64,000 bases of DNA. Source: Sympetrum striolatum. Lineage: Eukaryota > Arthropoda > Insecta > Odonata > Libellulidae. Shown in pieces: positions 36,941-48,792 of this stretch. Positions within the stretch are counted from its first letter, which is position 1. Each line of letters opens with the position of its first letter. The notes below the pieces were generated by a model. It was not told where the DNA came from. It did not search any database and saw only the letters and a list, made by a program, of their open reading frames with translations. The stretch is from the NCBI GenBank assembly GCA_947579665.1, contig OX388350.1, forward strand, positions 2,914,001-2,978,000. The letters run 5' to 3'. Made by a program: the position numbers and the translations under genes.

Positions 36941-39900
36941 TCTCAACTTCATCTTTCATGTGTTTACAAAGATGTGTGCGTAAGTGACCCAATTCTTAAT
37001 TTCTGAGCATGATTAGGAGGTTGAGATGGAATTGATATGAATGCCTTTTTGAGAATATTGATGAATGTCGCCTTTCTTATGTCGAGGGGTAAGTGTTATT
37101 CTAAGTAAACTAAGTATGGAAAACTTTCAACAACTTAGATATAATACGTATACAGATCTGGATTTCAATGAGAATTACTCTTACAAGGTTATTTGGAGAA
37201 TTTAAAGGAGTAGAAAACTGTCTATGATAAAAGAAAACACCATGCTTCTAACGTAGAAAACCCTCTACCATCAAAAGGGCGAACGCTCGTTCTCTCAAAT
37301 CCGACAAATGAATAGAGCTCGAGTGCTTAAATATAGTGTACACATTTCTTCCAAGAATGCGTAGCATAAAACTAAAGTTGCGAATCCTGGGTGATGAATT
37401 GAACATGATGAACAACAATCTGAATAAAATCAAATAAGAAAGATGGATCAACACTCATTGTAACCGAATATATATATTTCCTTCGCAACCAATTTAGGTT
37501 ATTTGTAAATTTCGAATTTCATTTAGCCGTATTGGCATGAATGTTTCTTTTGTAGTCGCCCCAAATTTACATGGCAATGTTTGATGAAATGACCAAATTG
37601 CAGTTATGGAACTGTGCAGTGGTTATAGTCATGCGAAATAATTTAGAAAATAGATCTCACCACCACTTTCGCATACGAAAAGTGTTCTCCCAATATCAAA
37701 GTTGCTGTTTTCTTTGTCCCGCCGCGTTAAAGAAGCGAATAGCGACGTCCGAGCGTGCATTATGTGGATTAGTGCATCTTTCACGGAAGCGCTTGAACTT
37801 GAGACCTCTCTCACTCCGCAAATGTGACCTCTCAGTCTGCGATTTAATGAGGGAGTGACCGAAAGGGATCTTTCCTTTTTCATGGCGGTACAAAAGGAAA
37901 TTGTACTCGGAATTCCCGCTTTTGCTTCCTCTACCCAAGAAGTATGAGGTGACGTTGCTAACTTATCTAATGCTGCATTCTACTTCGATGCTGTCACTTT
38001 ACTCAAATGCTGTAATGAAATCGATTACCATACTGTACTTATCGCAGCCAATCTAACCGATACTAATGTTCAAATAATGGTGACAGATTCTTTTATTTGC
38101 TGAAATGAAAATAATTAATAATCGTCATTGTCTCGTGGCCTTAGTTTGTACATATTTAAACGTATGGATTTTAATAGCGTCAATCTAATTATTTTGCATT
38201 CTATATCCTTTTAAATACAATTTAGTAAGCAATAATCCTTTATTGCCATCCTAATCACTAAGGATATTACTCTATGTTATCTAGAATTGCTAAGGACCGA
38301 TTACGCTACCCCGTGGAACCCTTGGATAATCAAATCATATCGAAACTGATTCTATTCTGGAATTGTGAGCTTCCTCTGATGGAGAGAAATGTGTTCATCC
38401 CGTTTAACACTTTAAATCGATGCTCTCAGCTTTTAATTCTGCGAAACTTGAAACCGTTTTAATTATAGAGATTTCTTAATGAGTGGCCAAACAAAGTGTT
38501 ATTTTTCGGAAACTTTATCTAAACGTAGCCCTATTTATGTTAAATTTAAAGCTTTTTCGTATGGTTTTCATGGCTGGATCGCAGCTCAACGATTATCAAC
38601 TAAATACTTTGATGATAACTCTCTCTTGGGTGCGTCACGATTCCTGAGCGCGCGAACTTAATGGAAGGAAGTAGCTTCATTAGTTTCAGACGAGTTTTTT
38701 CCGTCCGTTATCCCGAATGGTTAAAACTCCCTCTGTCGGGCTGGAATTCATCATGACGTTCTCTAGGCGGAACTGTTTCAATTCCGTCGAAGGGAAAATG
38801 TTAAGAAGGATGAGGCGACATTTCGGAAGATCTTGGAGCCATCAACTATTTAGAGGCGGTTACCATGGCTACGGGGGTGGGTCGACATCGAAGCACTAAT
38901 TAATTTGTGCTCCTGCGTCGGATTGCCCTGTCAGTTGGGCGGCTTTCCCGGGCAATGAGGAGGGCTTAGAGGAGGATTTCCGAAGAAAGGAGACAGGCGC
39001 CCTCTTTCTGCGAATTCATTCCCATTATTTTTATCCCTCTTAATCGCCTCTATCATCGAGATAACGGAAATAAAAGAAGGAAATGAAAAATGCGGGAATC
39101 TAAATTAATTTGGGGATTTGGAAGGATTAACGGAATCAGTTGGGCGCCCTTCGCTACCTATTTGATTGTCTTTCGTCGTTTTCTTTTCCGATGTGAGAGA
39201 ATAACACTCGCGTCTTTGAATGCGGAACGTGTGTTATCTTCGGCGGCGATTGAATACTGGAAATCGAACCGAAACCGAAAAAAACGGATATGTTTGGTGA
39301 AAACCGAATCCGAACTGATACCGTAAAACGTTTTTTTTATTTCTTTCCGCATTTAGGTCGCAATAAACGTTTGTTTCCAACGATAGGCATTTCCTTAGGT
39401 GGACAGCAGCAAATTGGTAAAACTAGTATTAGTTAAGCAAAAAATTCTTACCTATTTTATAGTGGAGGTAAAAACATTTCTAAATTTAATTTCAATCTAG
39501 TGCATACTCGCCATTATTTTCAGCCACATCACGACATTTCAAAGTTGATTTTTGTTCCATTTTCATTATATGCCAACTATAAAACATATGCATGGAATGT
39601 TTAAGAACTTACGACTTATCTGATACTTGGATCTCAAATTTTTCCGTTCTCAAATTTTGAACATTGCCTTATAAAAATCAAATATATTTTCAAAAATTAA
39701 AATTAATGTGATGTAAATGAAAAGCATTACCCTTTTTATAGTTTAGACATGTGTATAATACCTCTTGTAGAGCTGAAAAGATGTTCCATCCGATTGTACG
39801 ACAGTAGATAAAATGAAACCGAATTTCGTTCTTTTGTAAATTTATCTTATGCGAATTTGTTCTTTTAATCGAACTGGAGTGAAAACTGGAGCAAAAATGC

Positions 39901-39995
39901 AACGTGCAATCTGTTTCCTGGTTTGAATCGTGCATAAAATGAATCATAAGCACGGCTTTCTCCTGGGTTTTATATTCATTTTAACGCAGACATCA
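36941..39995. other. Anonymous non-coding sequence
   Basis: No gene is supported. GC-richer patches at 37700-37930 and 38700-39340 contain short open frames on both strands without known domains. Donor-like GGGTAAGT occurs near 37090 without a partner. Confidence 0.4.
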
Positions 39996-41083
39996 GGGGG
40001 TCGATTTTGTAATTCAGAGCTATCACACGACCGTGACAGCTGTGAGTTGTCACTACAAAGCTTCGATCTCGACCGAAAACAGTTCTCATGTGATAACTGC
40101 GATTTCAGTGCAATTGTCACTATCGATCGACATGAGAGCTGTCGGTCGAGAGCCAGTCGAGAGCGTCAAGAGGGACGTTGCCATATTTCACTTATCGCAG
40201 TAGTTCGCGCATGCGCAATTCCAATTTCGAATGAAAACAAGAAAGGCAAGAGGGCGTTCATTGAGGATTTAAAAACCTTGGTACCAATTCATTAGACCAT
40301 TAAATCCTAAGTATTAATAGAATAAGTATCTTAATATGCTGTAATTGAGAAATAAAACTATTTACATGTATTTTAAGTATTAACTATGCTATGTTCTACT
40401 TTTGTATGTATTACAAATACTTACAATAGAAATTACAAGACTTGGATGCTGCGAATATAATGTTTTTATTGCCTTACTTGAGAGCGTATGCGAATGGCAT
40501 TACGTGATAATGTTACTGTTATTGCTATCGAAATCTGATGAAATGGACATTATTTTGTTTTACTTTGTACCTTTTGTTATAACTGACACCTTAAAAAATG
40601 AAAGACTTTGTCGAGACTCAACAAAACTATTTAAGGCAAAACAACTGGTTCAGTAACTCGTCGAAGTTATCGTATGATTTCCCGATGTTTAATTTACGAA
40701 AGTTAAAGCAGATGAGTATTTTCAATGAATCTTTCAACTCAATAAGAATAATTTGTTGTAGATATATACTGTTTTGTATTGAGTTAAAAAAATTTTTTGA
40801 TACGATGATATCTTTCATAAACTTGAGTACCTTTTCTGTTTGTCCTGTGAAATTGAAATATCATAGAAAATCGCATTAATAATGACCAAGATTAATAGCG
40901 AAATTACGAATTCGATTCCATGATACAGTTCCAGAGAATCACAAAAACGAACTGCTTTAAATTCTCTTCTATAAAATCAAGTTTGCATTAAAATTCTGTC
41001 TCAAAAATTTCCGTGTATTCTTGTGGGAGAATGAATGTATCGGATTCAACAATCACCTTGGTCGTCAGGGGGACTGGTTGTTT

Positions 41084-41180
41084 ACTACGGCGAAAACGTT
41101 CGTGAATTTTGTCATAGTACCCGTAATTTCGATTCAAAAGTTGTATTTTACGACAATATTAAGATTCTTCACTTAATTTA
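41084..41180. repeat. Internal direct repeat of the inverted-repeat element, unit 1
   Basis: Shares ACTACGGCGAAAA, GTAATTTCGATTCAAAAG and CAATATTAAGATTCTT in order with 42160-42255. It is diverged, so the duplication is old. Confidence 0.75.
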
Positions 41181-41966
41181 CCTTCCTTTGGTACTTTTCT
41201 TGACTTCGTAGGACCATTATCTCTAATTTAATTCTGTAAAAGTTACAAAGACTGCAAGATACAAAAACGAACTCGGACGCCGGTGTCGTCTGCTAGAGTG
41301 ATACAGAGAACGAAATATCTGTCAACCTCCCGCAAACTGCAGTAAAACCTCGATGATCATTCTAATGTTAATTTTATGTGTATTCTAATGCATTAATCCG
41401 GCTCAGTTTTTACTAGATCAATATCAAGTATGACATAAAAATTCCTTAATAATCGTTTACCGCAATGAAATTAAGCTACTATATAATACATTATAATGGC
41501 TTTCCAGGGTAATTAGAGATTTTCCGTTTGTGCAAATGTTTATTCTGATTCATAAAAGGGGCTCAATGCGGTAGAAGTTGTCAAAATGACGAATACGAGA
41601 ACTTTTATACCATGAACAACCGAGAGCACAATGAAATGTTGATTAAAACGCCGTGGCTTAATACCGACGTTCGTTCTGATTCATAGAGTTCAGATACTGA
41701 ATGAAATAATAAAATTGAGGAAGATCCATAGATTCTATATAGTTTCGGAACATGTTGTGGGGGCTACTGTTCTGACAGCAAAATGCACAGCAATTGACCA
41801 TTGAAACAGGCACTGCTTATTAATTACGTATAGAATGTTTATAAACGCGAAAATAACAAAATTGCTTCGTGTTATACAATGCTCAAACTACATTTTGTGT
41901 TCCAAAACGTTCGACTTACTCGATCAAACCTTGATAAATCTGCAGAATGAAAACACTTCGTACTTT

Positions 41967-42009
41967 TCCACAGAAAAGCGTAAGTTTCCACAGAAAACTT
42001 TTCTGTGGA
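41967..42009. repeat. Small hairpin inside the inverted-repeat element
   Basis: TCCACAGAAAA occurs at 41967-41977 and again at 41987-41997. Its reverse complement TTTTCTGTGGA is at 41999-42009, so either direct copy can pair with it. Confidence 0.7.
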
Positions 42010-42159
42010 TGGATGCAAATGGCTTTCCACGAAGTCACGCCTTCTCATATCGATGATATTGATAAATCTGTATCAAAGGCGCAAAATCAAGAAAAAACAA
42101 TGTATTGGAATAGGAAGATACGAAATTTTACAGGTCTACATCCACTTCTTGTCATTGTC

Positions 42160-42255
42160 ACTACGGCGAAAATTTTCGTTTATTTTGTCATCGTTTTCGT
42201 AATTTCGATTCAAAAGATGTATTTTACGTCAATATTAAGATTCTTTAATTAATTC
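42160..42255. repeat. Internal direct repeat of the inverted-repeat element, unit 2
   Basis: Second copy of the segment at 41084-41180, at the inner side of the right end. Confidence 0.75.
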
Positions 42256-42469
42256 TACATCCGTCTACGTCCACTTCTCACTTGTCACGCCAGTTCTCGT
42301 CTACTAAATGAAAATCGACAAATATGGCGGAAGTTATCACGTAAGTTTTCACTCGATAGTGACAGCAACGTTTACAAAATCGCAAAACTAGATTTCGGTC
42401 GACTAATTTCTCAAGATGGCCGATTTCTCGACCGAAAACTCTTGTCGACTAATTACAAAATCGACCCCC

Positions 42470-43195
42470 AGGTGAGTCTGTTCGATTGAAGGAGAAGAGT
42501 GATTTGGAAATCGTTTCCGTTAATACAGGGACCGAAAAATGGCAGAGAGAACTATCAGAAGAGAGAAGAAACAGTCGGGGAAGAATAGAAGTATCGGGTT
42601 AACGTATAATCTGCTGAAAAAGATCTCCAGATTACGTGCGATGATAAGATATATCGTGATGTCGGTCCGACCTTTTCAATTTCACGAAGATTTTCTCGGA
42701 TTGATAGAGTTTTGTAAAACGATCGAATCGGCAATAATTCCCCCCTTCCTCCCACTTAACTATAGTTATTCCGCTTAATGGAGATCCAACGATACTGCAA
42801 AATCAAACAGACTTCAGCCACTTCAATTCACTAAAGTGCTTTCCGTTCCAATCCCAGTTTCTCTATTGGTGAGGTATTTCATTTATTTCCTTTTGAGCGC
42901 TTTTACGACGACATCGTTAATATGAGCCTCCAAATAAAATCGCATCTTATATTTGCCTCCAAGTATTTCCTGACTTTTACTTCTGGAATTTTGGCCCTTT
43001 TCATAAACAGCGAAGTCACTGACATATCTTTCGTTAGAATTAACAGTGTTTATTTTTTACCATCCTTGATTGACATCTTACTTGCAGCCGTTCAGCCAAT
43101 CAAACAGTAGATCTAGTTAATTGGTCTTAAGATTGCTCTATAGAGAGGTTCCCAGAAAAGACTTAGGTCAAGTACGGATTTCAAGAAGTTCCTGG
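42470..43195. other. Anonymous non-coding sequence
   Basis: Begins with AGGTGAGT directly at the right end of the inverted-repeat element, a donor-like motif. Short open frames (60-80 codons) overlap on both strands without known domains. Confidence 0.4.
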
Positions 43196-43199
43196 ATGA

Positions 43200-43467
43200 T
43201 AGTTATTTATGATAGATATTTATTAAATAAGTTCAGAGAAATTACGTTCTCAGATGATGTAACCGATATAATGCGACCCCCTGTTATATGTTCTGATGTT
43301 GCCAGAAAGATTAGGGAAATAGATGCTAGAACGAATCGTTTCAAAAATTCATTTTTTCCGCGAAGTATACGCGAATGCAACCGTTTAGGAAAATAGAGTC
43401 AAGGTGCTTACACACCCTGCCACTCGCCGAAAGGCGGCTTGCAGGGTTCTTACATAGACATAGACAT
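43200..43467 (+). pseudogene. 5'-truncated LINE 3' end, family with hexamer tail, plus copy
   Basis: The plus frame ending at 43396 carries LLNKFREITFSDDVTDIM, then RKIREIDARTNRFKNSFFPR and NRLGK before the stop. These match the C-terminal end of the minus-strand copy at 44341-44917 almost residue for residue. The 3' UTR has CTCGCCGAAAGGCGGCTTGC, a short hairpin, and ends in a TAGACA hexamer tail. Only the last ~65 codons and the 3' UTR survive. The family belongs to the CR1/Jockey/L2-like LINEs by its SFxPRTIRDxN block. Confidence 0.75.
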
Positions 43468-44340
43468 TGCTTGCAGTTCGCAATTGTTTCGCCTCACTTT
43501 GGTAGGTGTGAATTCATCTAGATTTGTCTTCGTTAGAATCTTGCTAAAGTGCTCACGACTACATTGCTAGACATAGTCTAAGATTGGATTAATCCTAGGC
43601 GTTGTAAAGCTTGATTACGGGAATATTTTGAACGCGCCTCTCTGAAATTATGATTTGAAAATTCAAGCGTTCATCGGAAATATACCAGGAAAACACCGGA
43701 GTAAGTAAATAAGGATAAGATTTCTACGTAGAATATAGTGTGTGATTCTCCTATGGATAGCTTTCAAGAATTTTGCTATGAAATCACGAAAAAATGGAAT
43801 ATATTTTTCTTCTCATTCGGTACAGGAAAGAGGAAAACGAATCTTACCTACTTCTCTTGTTCATTGCCATGTTAATATTAGAGCTGCTGTAGAATGAATA
43901 TTGCTGTATAATGACGCGCATCATTGATTTTGATTTCTAACCGGTGTTTCCCGACAAGTGCGCCGGAAGTTCTTGGTGTACGAGTTATATTAGATGATAA
44001 TAACATTCTTCTTCAAATTTTAAATTACGGATTTGCTTTGTGAGGCATATTTCCGTTTGACGAGAATCCGCGAAGAGAGCTTTTTTATTCAACTTCTGCT
44101 GTTTCTTCAAATGCAAACAAATCCTATGAGTTGAATAGTGCGCTGATTGTGTAGCAATCGTAAGTATTGGGTCATTGTAATGTACCGGCAGCATTTTGGA
44201 CCAGTGAAAAGACCGCACTCCTCATATAAGCCTCACTCCCAGTCTTTAAGCCCCGAATGGCGAAGGGTGATCAACCAACTTCCGATGACTTCAGACATGA
44301 ATTTACTTATCTCCGTTTTGATCTTTCCTTCTTCTGAAAT

Positions 44341-44917
44341 CTACATCTACATCTACATTAAAACCCTACAAACCGCCTTTCGGCGTGTGGCAGGGGGTGT
44401 AAACACCAGTTGAATCTAAATTACTTCCTTATTCGATTATTGTCACGTATTGTTCGCGGATAGAATGAATCTCTAAAACGATTCGTGCTAGCATCTATTT
44501 CTCTTAACTTACGGTCATTATCCGATCGACCGACGTAGCAGGGGGGTTGCATGATACCGATTGTATCTTTGGAAAATGTAGTTTCCCTGAATTTATTAAG
44601 CAATCGCAGCCTAGCTTCCAATCTCCTTTCTTTCAAGGATTCCCAACCTACGTCTGAGAGTATTTTTGTAACGCTTGCTTTTTTATCGTAGCATTTCTTA
44701 ACAAAACGAACCGCTTTACGCTGCACTTTCTCGAGTTCGCGAGTACACGTTTCATCCGCCGGATCCCATATACTTGCCGCATATTCCAGAGGGACCAAGG
44801 TAAAATAACATCGCTCTCTCACCTTTTCCTCGCATTTACCGACAATACGCTTTACAAAGCCAAGCCTTTTACTTGCTTTGCCGCAGATTTTTCGAATATG
44901 CGTGCTCCAATTTAAGT
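44341..44917 (-). pseudogene. 5'-truncated LINE 3' end, same family, minus copy with thumb region
   Basis: The minus-strand frame is open from near 44917 to the stop at about 44421. It begins NLNWSTHIRKICGKASKRLG, continues with PLEYAASIWDP and TRELEKVQRKAVRFVKKCYD, and ends KLREIDASTNRF followed by RDSFYPRTIRDNN. These are the conserved thumb and C-terminal motifs of CR1/Jockey-like LINE ORF2 proteins. The usual 'RPxLEYA' motif has lost residues (it reads TLVPLEYA). The 3' UTR carries the AGGCGGTTTG block and ends in ATGTAG hexamers (plus strand CTACAT, 44341-44358). The palm and fingers are missing. With 43200-43467 it forms an inverted pair about 0.9 kb apart. Confidence 0.82.
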
Positions 44918-44972
44918 TATTAAATAATTAAGTTTAAGTGCTCCAATTTAAGTTATGAAATAATTAAATCTA
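44902..44972. repeat. 36-bp tandem microduplication at the LINE 5' truncation point
   Basis: GTGCTCCAATTTAAGTTAT starts at 44902 and again at 44938, each followed by (T/G)AAATAATTAA. The repeat lies exactly where the minus-strand LINE reading frame begins, so the upstream unit duplicates the LINE's truncated 5' edge. Confidence 0.8.
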
Positions 44973-47900
44973 GTTGAATTTGAAATGGTAACTGAACAGA
45001 ATTATTTGGTATGAATTCATATTTTCAAGTAGAAATTTGCCGGTTTCATTGTTTCATTAAAAAGCATATATTTGACGTCTTCGAAGGAAAACAGTAGAAC
45101 TTTGGCAGTAATTGGAGTACGTTATCCAATGCGGAATATCGATATTGCGATTTCGAAAGCCATTTGGGTCACCGAATAAGAAATAGTATCGAATTTTCTT
45201 TATTTGGTTTATCTGTCTCCCGCAGATAAATTCTCAGAAGAATAACATCTTCAAAAATGAAAAGATAACTGTGCGTGCATTTATTTATGACAGACGGGGA
45301 TTGGGTTTAAAAGTTGTTAAATTAATTACTTATTTTGATATGTGAATGTCATGTTTTGTTTCGTTGAGTTTTCATATTTTTCTTCACAATTTTGAACTTA
45401 TTCCTATTTTCATGATATTTTCCCATTTTATTTTAATAGGAAAACTGCTATACACACAGTAATTTACCTTCAAGTCTTCTCGTTGCAAGGAGAAATGTCG
45501 AATATATATATACACACGCTTTCTTTCTGATCAATAACCCCTGTGCTCTCCTTATAATTTGAGACTTCGTTTCCAAAGAAGAGTGGCCTCTCAAAGAATA
45601 TTCTCATTTTGCTCACGTCTCTCTCGAAAGATCAAAGGAGACTTCGATTCCGAACAATAATTGGAGAGGAAGAAGACGCTCCCCACCTCTCATCCAATCC
45701 TTTTCTTATTTGTTTTCGCCAACTTCCGAATCGCTCCTTAAAATTCAAAGTAAAAAAAGTCGAGCTGGCTTCGGAACAGCGCGAAGAGAAAATATGGCAG
45801 TTTACTTTCATCCGTAACTATATACGTCGCTGTCAACAAAGAGATAAATAAATAACGTTATTCTTTCGATAAGCTTAAAGTTTTTCTCTCAGTCATGCGT
45901 AAGAATTAAGTGCCAATTAGGATAATGGTAAAATTATATAGAAAAGAATTGGGAATATCGGCGAATCTCTAAACACATTGTGAATATTAATGGTGATCAA
46001 AACGTGAAAAAGTGGACGAGAAATACTACTTTCTGCTATCACATCGAAGAAGGATGGATGTAACGTTTTATTTATTCCCAATTAGATAATGTAATATAAA
46101 ATTTAGATGTTTAACTCAATGTTTTAGATTATAATAATTATGTAATGTTCTTCTACATGTGTGTAAACATGACGTTGATACCTAATTTATGTTTGCACAA
46201 GCAATAGAGCATTTCGAGGGATTTGATCTTCATAATCTCAATGTTCGGATGTTAAAATTCATGTTTAATTTCACTAGAGTTCATTATTTTCATATTGTGT
46301 ATTGTCTCTAGGTGTTTTTTCCACTCCCGTAGAAGATTTAATAAATATATGCTGAAAACTCCTCATTTACTCTTGGACACCAATAGTGAGGTTAATTACA
46401 TAAGCAAAATCAGAATTCGCAGGTTTTATAATAGAGTTATCAACAGGATTTAAGCCTAAAATACATCTTATTAAGTGAATATATTGTATGAGTGAAGAAA
46501 ACATTGATTATGTAGTATGACGTTTAACATTCTGATCTGACAGCTCACACGGAAAAGTGACTTTTAGTCTCCGTTTCGCCCAAATATTGACGAATTTTCA
46601 TTTGCTCAATTTCACCATTTTCTACTAATCATTATCTAGGTGCTCGAATCTGAGATTGCAAATCTTGCCTTCGAGGTGGACCCTTAGCGGGACTTATTTG
46701 AATCTATTTCCCTGGGATTTCAGAATGAAGGAACTCGATACCATTGCTGGAATACTAAATCACGGAACACAGGTTTTAAATTATTCTTAATTTGTACGAT
46801 TCCTCTAAAAGTACGGAATTTTTTTGACTTAACGTACCATAATGAAAAATCAGAGGATTATTTATTGTAAGCATTAGGTAAAAAGTCGTTTTTTGTGAAG
46901 TAGTTAATATTTTGCTTTTTTTTGTCGTTGGTTTACGTTAAGAATTCGGTATATTAGGAGAGTAATCGTTATTCAACTGTGTGTTTCGTCTTTTGCAATA
47001 GCTTCGAAGCGGCGCTGCAGTCGCAGGCTTTTTTCCTTTTAAGTTTCCTCGACTTTGTTGTTCCCCCGCTACGAAAAAATAGGCGAAAGTGGCGCCGCAG
47101 CGGAATTCGGAAGCACTGGCGTGTGCGTGATGAACTGAAGTGCGTTTTAGCGCTCTTTAAGGTCAGGGATACGCGAACTTCGGAGATAATCCGATAAAAC
47201 GGAAGCGAAGTAATTTCCCGCGGAGTGGAAGCGCTATCCGCGTCCCGTTGTTCTACTTTTTCTTTCCTCCTCCGCTTTAATTGGCCTCCCATTCGTCTGC
47301 ACGCAATCGCCTCACAGCCAAATGCTTCCGTGTCCAAGCGGCGCTTTCTCCCGGCCAAAGAGGAGTTGGTGCAGCGATAACACCATCCCTGCATTGAAAA
47401 CGGCTCTTCGTTAGCAGATGTTATCTACCTATTTCAATCAAATTCTATGTCCGGCCCAGAGGTGCTCGGTCATTCCCTGCTGTCAATGCAGATTCACTTA
47501 ACGAACCGAGGAATCTTTATATTTAGAGTTTTAATGATCAAAAGCTGTCGAGCTAACATGGAAATTTCTCCTGACATGAAACCAGTAAGGGTTTGCAATA
47601 TCCATCTTATTTTAGATTTCCGAATGCGTATTTTGACTCCATCTTCAGATGATTAAAACAACTATTGACTTCCTGCATCCCCGATTTCCAAAGCATTTAA
47701 AACATGACTTTATATCACTACCGTATTCCTAATCTTTGATTTGAGTTTTTCTCGTTAATCAAGCCAAGGGATGGAAATTACGTTTTTATAATTATAGCTG
47801 TTTAAGTTTACTCAACCGTACTGTTTTGATGTTATTTTGTTTGAAAGCAACTTAAAAGCGACACCTCGCAGTATTTTCTCAGTCGGGGATAATTATTTAT

Positions 47901-48177
47901 TGATAATGAACGAGCATTTCATAGGGATGCGTTGCTGGTAACATTCTCATTTGGGTTTGGAAGATGGATCACGTTTCTTGAGGATGAGGGATTGAGTTCC
48001 CAGAAAGGGCGAGACTGAATTCCGAAAAGGGTACCACCAATCAGGAGCGGAGGAATCGCCTGATATTCGAAATAATCCTTGTTTTCAGTTATTTGATTAA
48101 AATTAGATAAGAGGTCATTTTGGCGGATAGCTTTGTTATATACGCGACGAGACTTTTTGCAAAATTGACCTTCTCAA
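44973..48177. other. Anonymous non-coding sequence
   Basis: No gene is supported. A clearly GC-richer patch at 46990-47400 is open on the minus strand (141 codons, 46969-47394) and partly on the plus strand, and resembles nothing known to me. The rest is AT-rich. Confidence 0.4.
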
Positions 48178-48653
48178 GTGAAATCTGATGGTAATTTCAT
48201 GAACCGTCATACCACCTTATCATCTAATTCTTACAAAAAATATCTAAAATTGAACTTCTGTCCTAAACTAAACAACGGCCTTACTAAAATATTCAAAGAT
48301 AAAGACATCAACATCGTCTTCCATAACCCTTGCACAATTAAAAACGTATTAAGCAACACCAAAGACAAAATCGAAACATTTGACAAATCAGGCATTTACA
48401 ACATTAACTGTCCTGAATGCAATTTAATATACATTGGCCAAACCAGACGAAATTTGATTACTCGTTTTAAAGAACACATTGCGCATTTCAGATTTGGGAG
48501 ACGTCATATGTCTAGTGTGGCTAAAACGACACCGGTCATCACATCTCTTTGAATGATTTAAATCTCTCACATTCTTCACACACTCATTTAAACGCCTTGG
48601 AAAATTTGTACATTTATAAAAATAAAGATATATTAATTAACCAGAATTATTGA
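48178..48653 (+). pseudogene. Penelope-like element 3' fragment with GIY-YIG endonuclease, frameshifted
   Basis: The plus frame from 48178 reads like the C-terminal part of a Penelope-like retroelement. It has a linker with NTKDKIETFDKSGIYNINC, then CPEC (residues 78-81), IYIGQTRRNL (YIG at 85-87) and TRFKEH (Arg96, His100). These give the GIY (72-74), YIG and catalytic arginine of the GIY-YIG nuclease plus a CxxC/H zinc-binding pattern typical of endonuclease-bearing Penelope elements. The frame goes out of phase near 48523-48530. The next frame continues with NDTGHHISLNDLNL and NALENLYIYKNKD, including the expected glutamate, and stops at 48651-48653. The reverse transcriptase is missing (5' truncation). 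In the cell such proteins insert their own element; this copy cannot. Confidence 0.88.
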
Positions 48654-48749
48654 CTACAAATTAATTGACACATTTTGTGACACATTGTCTCTCCACGATC
48701 TCATTGGGTTCCTCGCCGTCTTTTCTCTCTTTGCATTTCATCGCCGACC

Positions 48750-48792
48750 TTAGCCTGATGATGACTTCGTGGAAGTCGAAATACGTATAGCC
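48750..48792 (+). ncRNA. Hammerhead-ribozyme-like motif of the Penelope element
   Basis: About 100 bases after the Penelope stop lies CTGATGA (48755-48761), a 6-bp stem GACTTC/GAAGTC (48763-48777) with a GTG loop, GAA, then the palindrome ATACGTAT (48781-48788). This is the order core, helix II, GAAA, minimal palindromic helix III of type I hammerhead ribozymes, which are described from Penelope-like elements and thought to act as dimers when helix III is that short. Predicted cleavage would follow A48789. Against activity: an extra T separates CTGATGA from helix II, and helix I is weak (GC/GC plus an optional 3 bp). It is likely a degenerate copy. Confidence 0.42.

Larger units (their letters stand above)
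39996..42469. mobile_element. 2.5-kb element with terminal inverted repeats
   Basis: The ends are inverted: GGGGGTCGATTTTGTAAT (39996-40013) and ATTACAAAATCGACCCCC (42452-42469), an 18-bp perfect match. Subterminal regions share further boxes: TCTCGACCGAAAAC near both ends (about 40070 and 42427), its inverse TCGGTCGA (about 40141 and 42396), TGTCACTATCGA and GTGATAACT. Such repeated subterminal boxes are typical transposase-binding sites in DNA transposons. No transposase frame is recognisable inside, so it would be non-autonomous. No target-site duplication was found, so the superfamily cannot be named; a foldback-type element is also possible. Confidence 0.6.
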
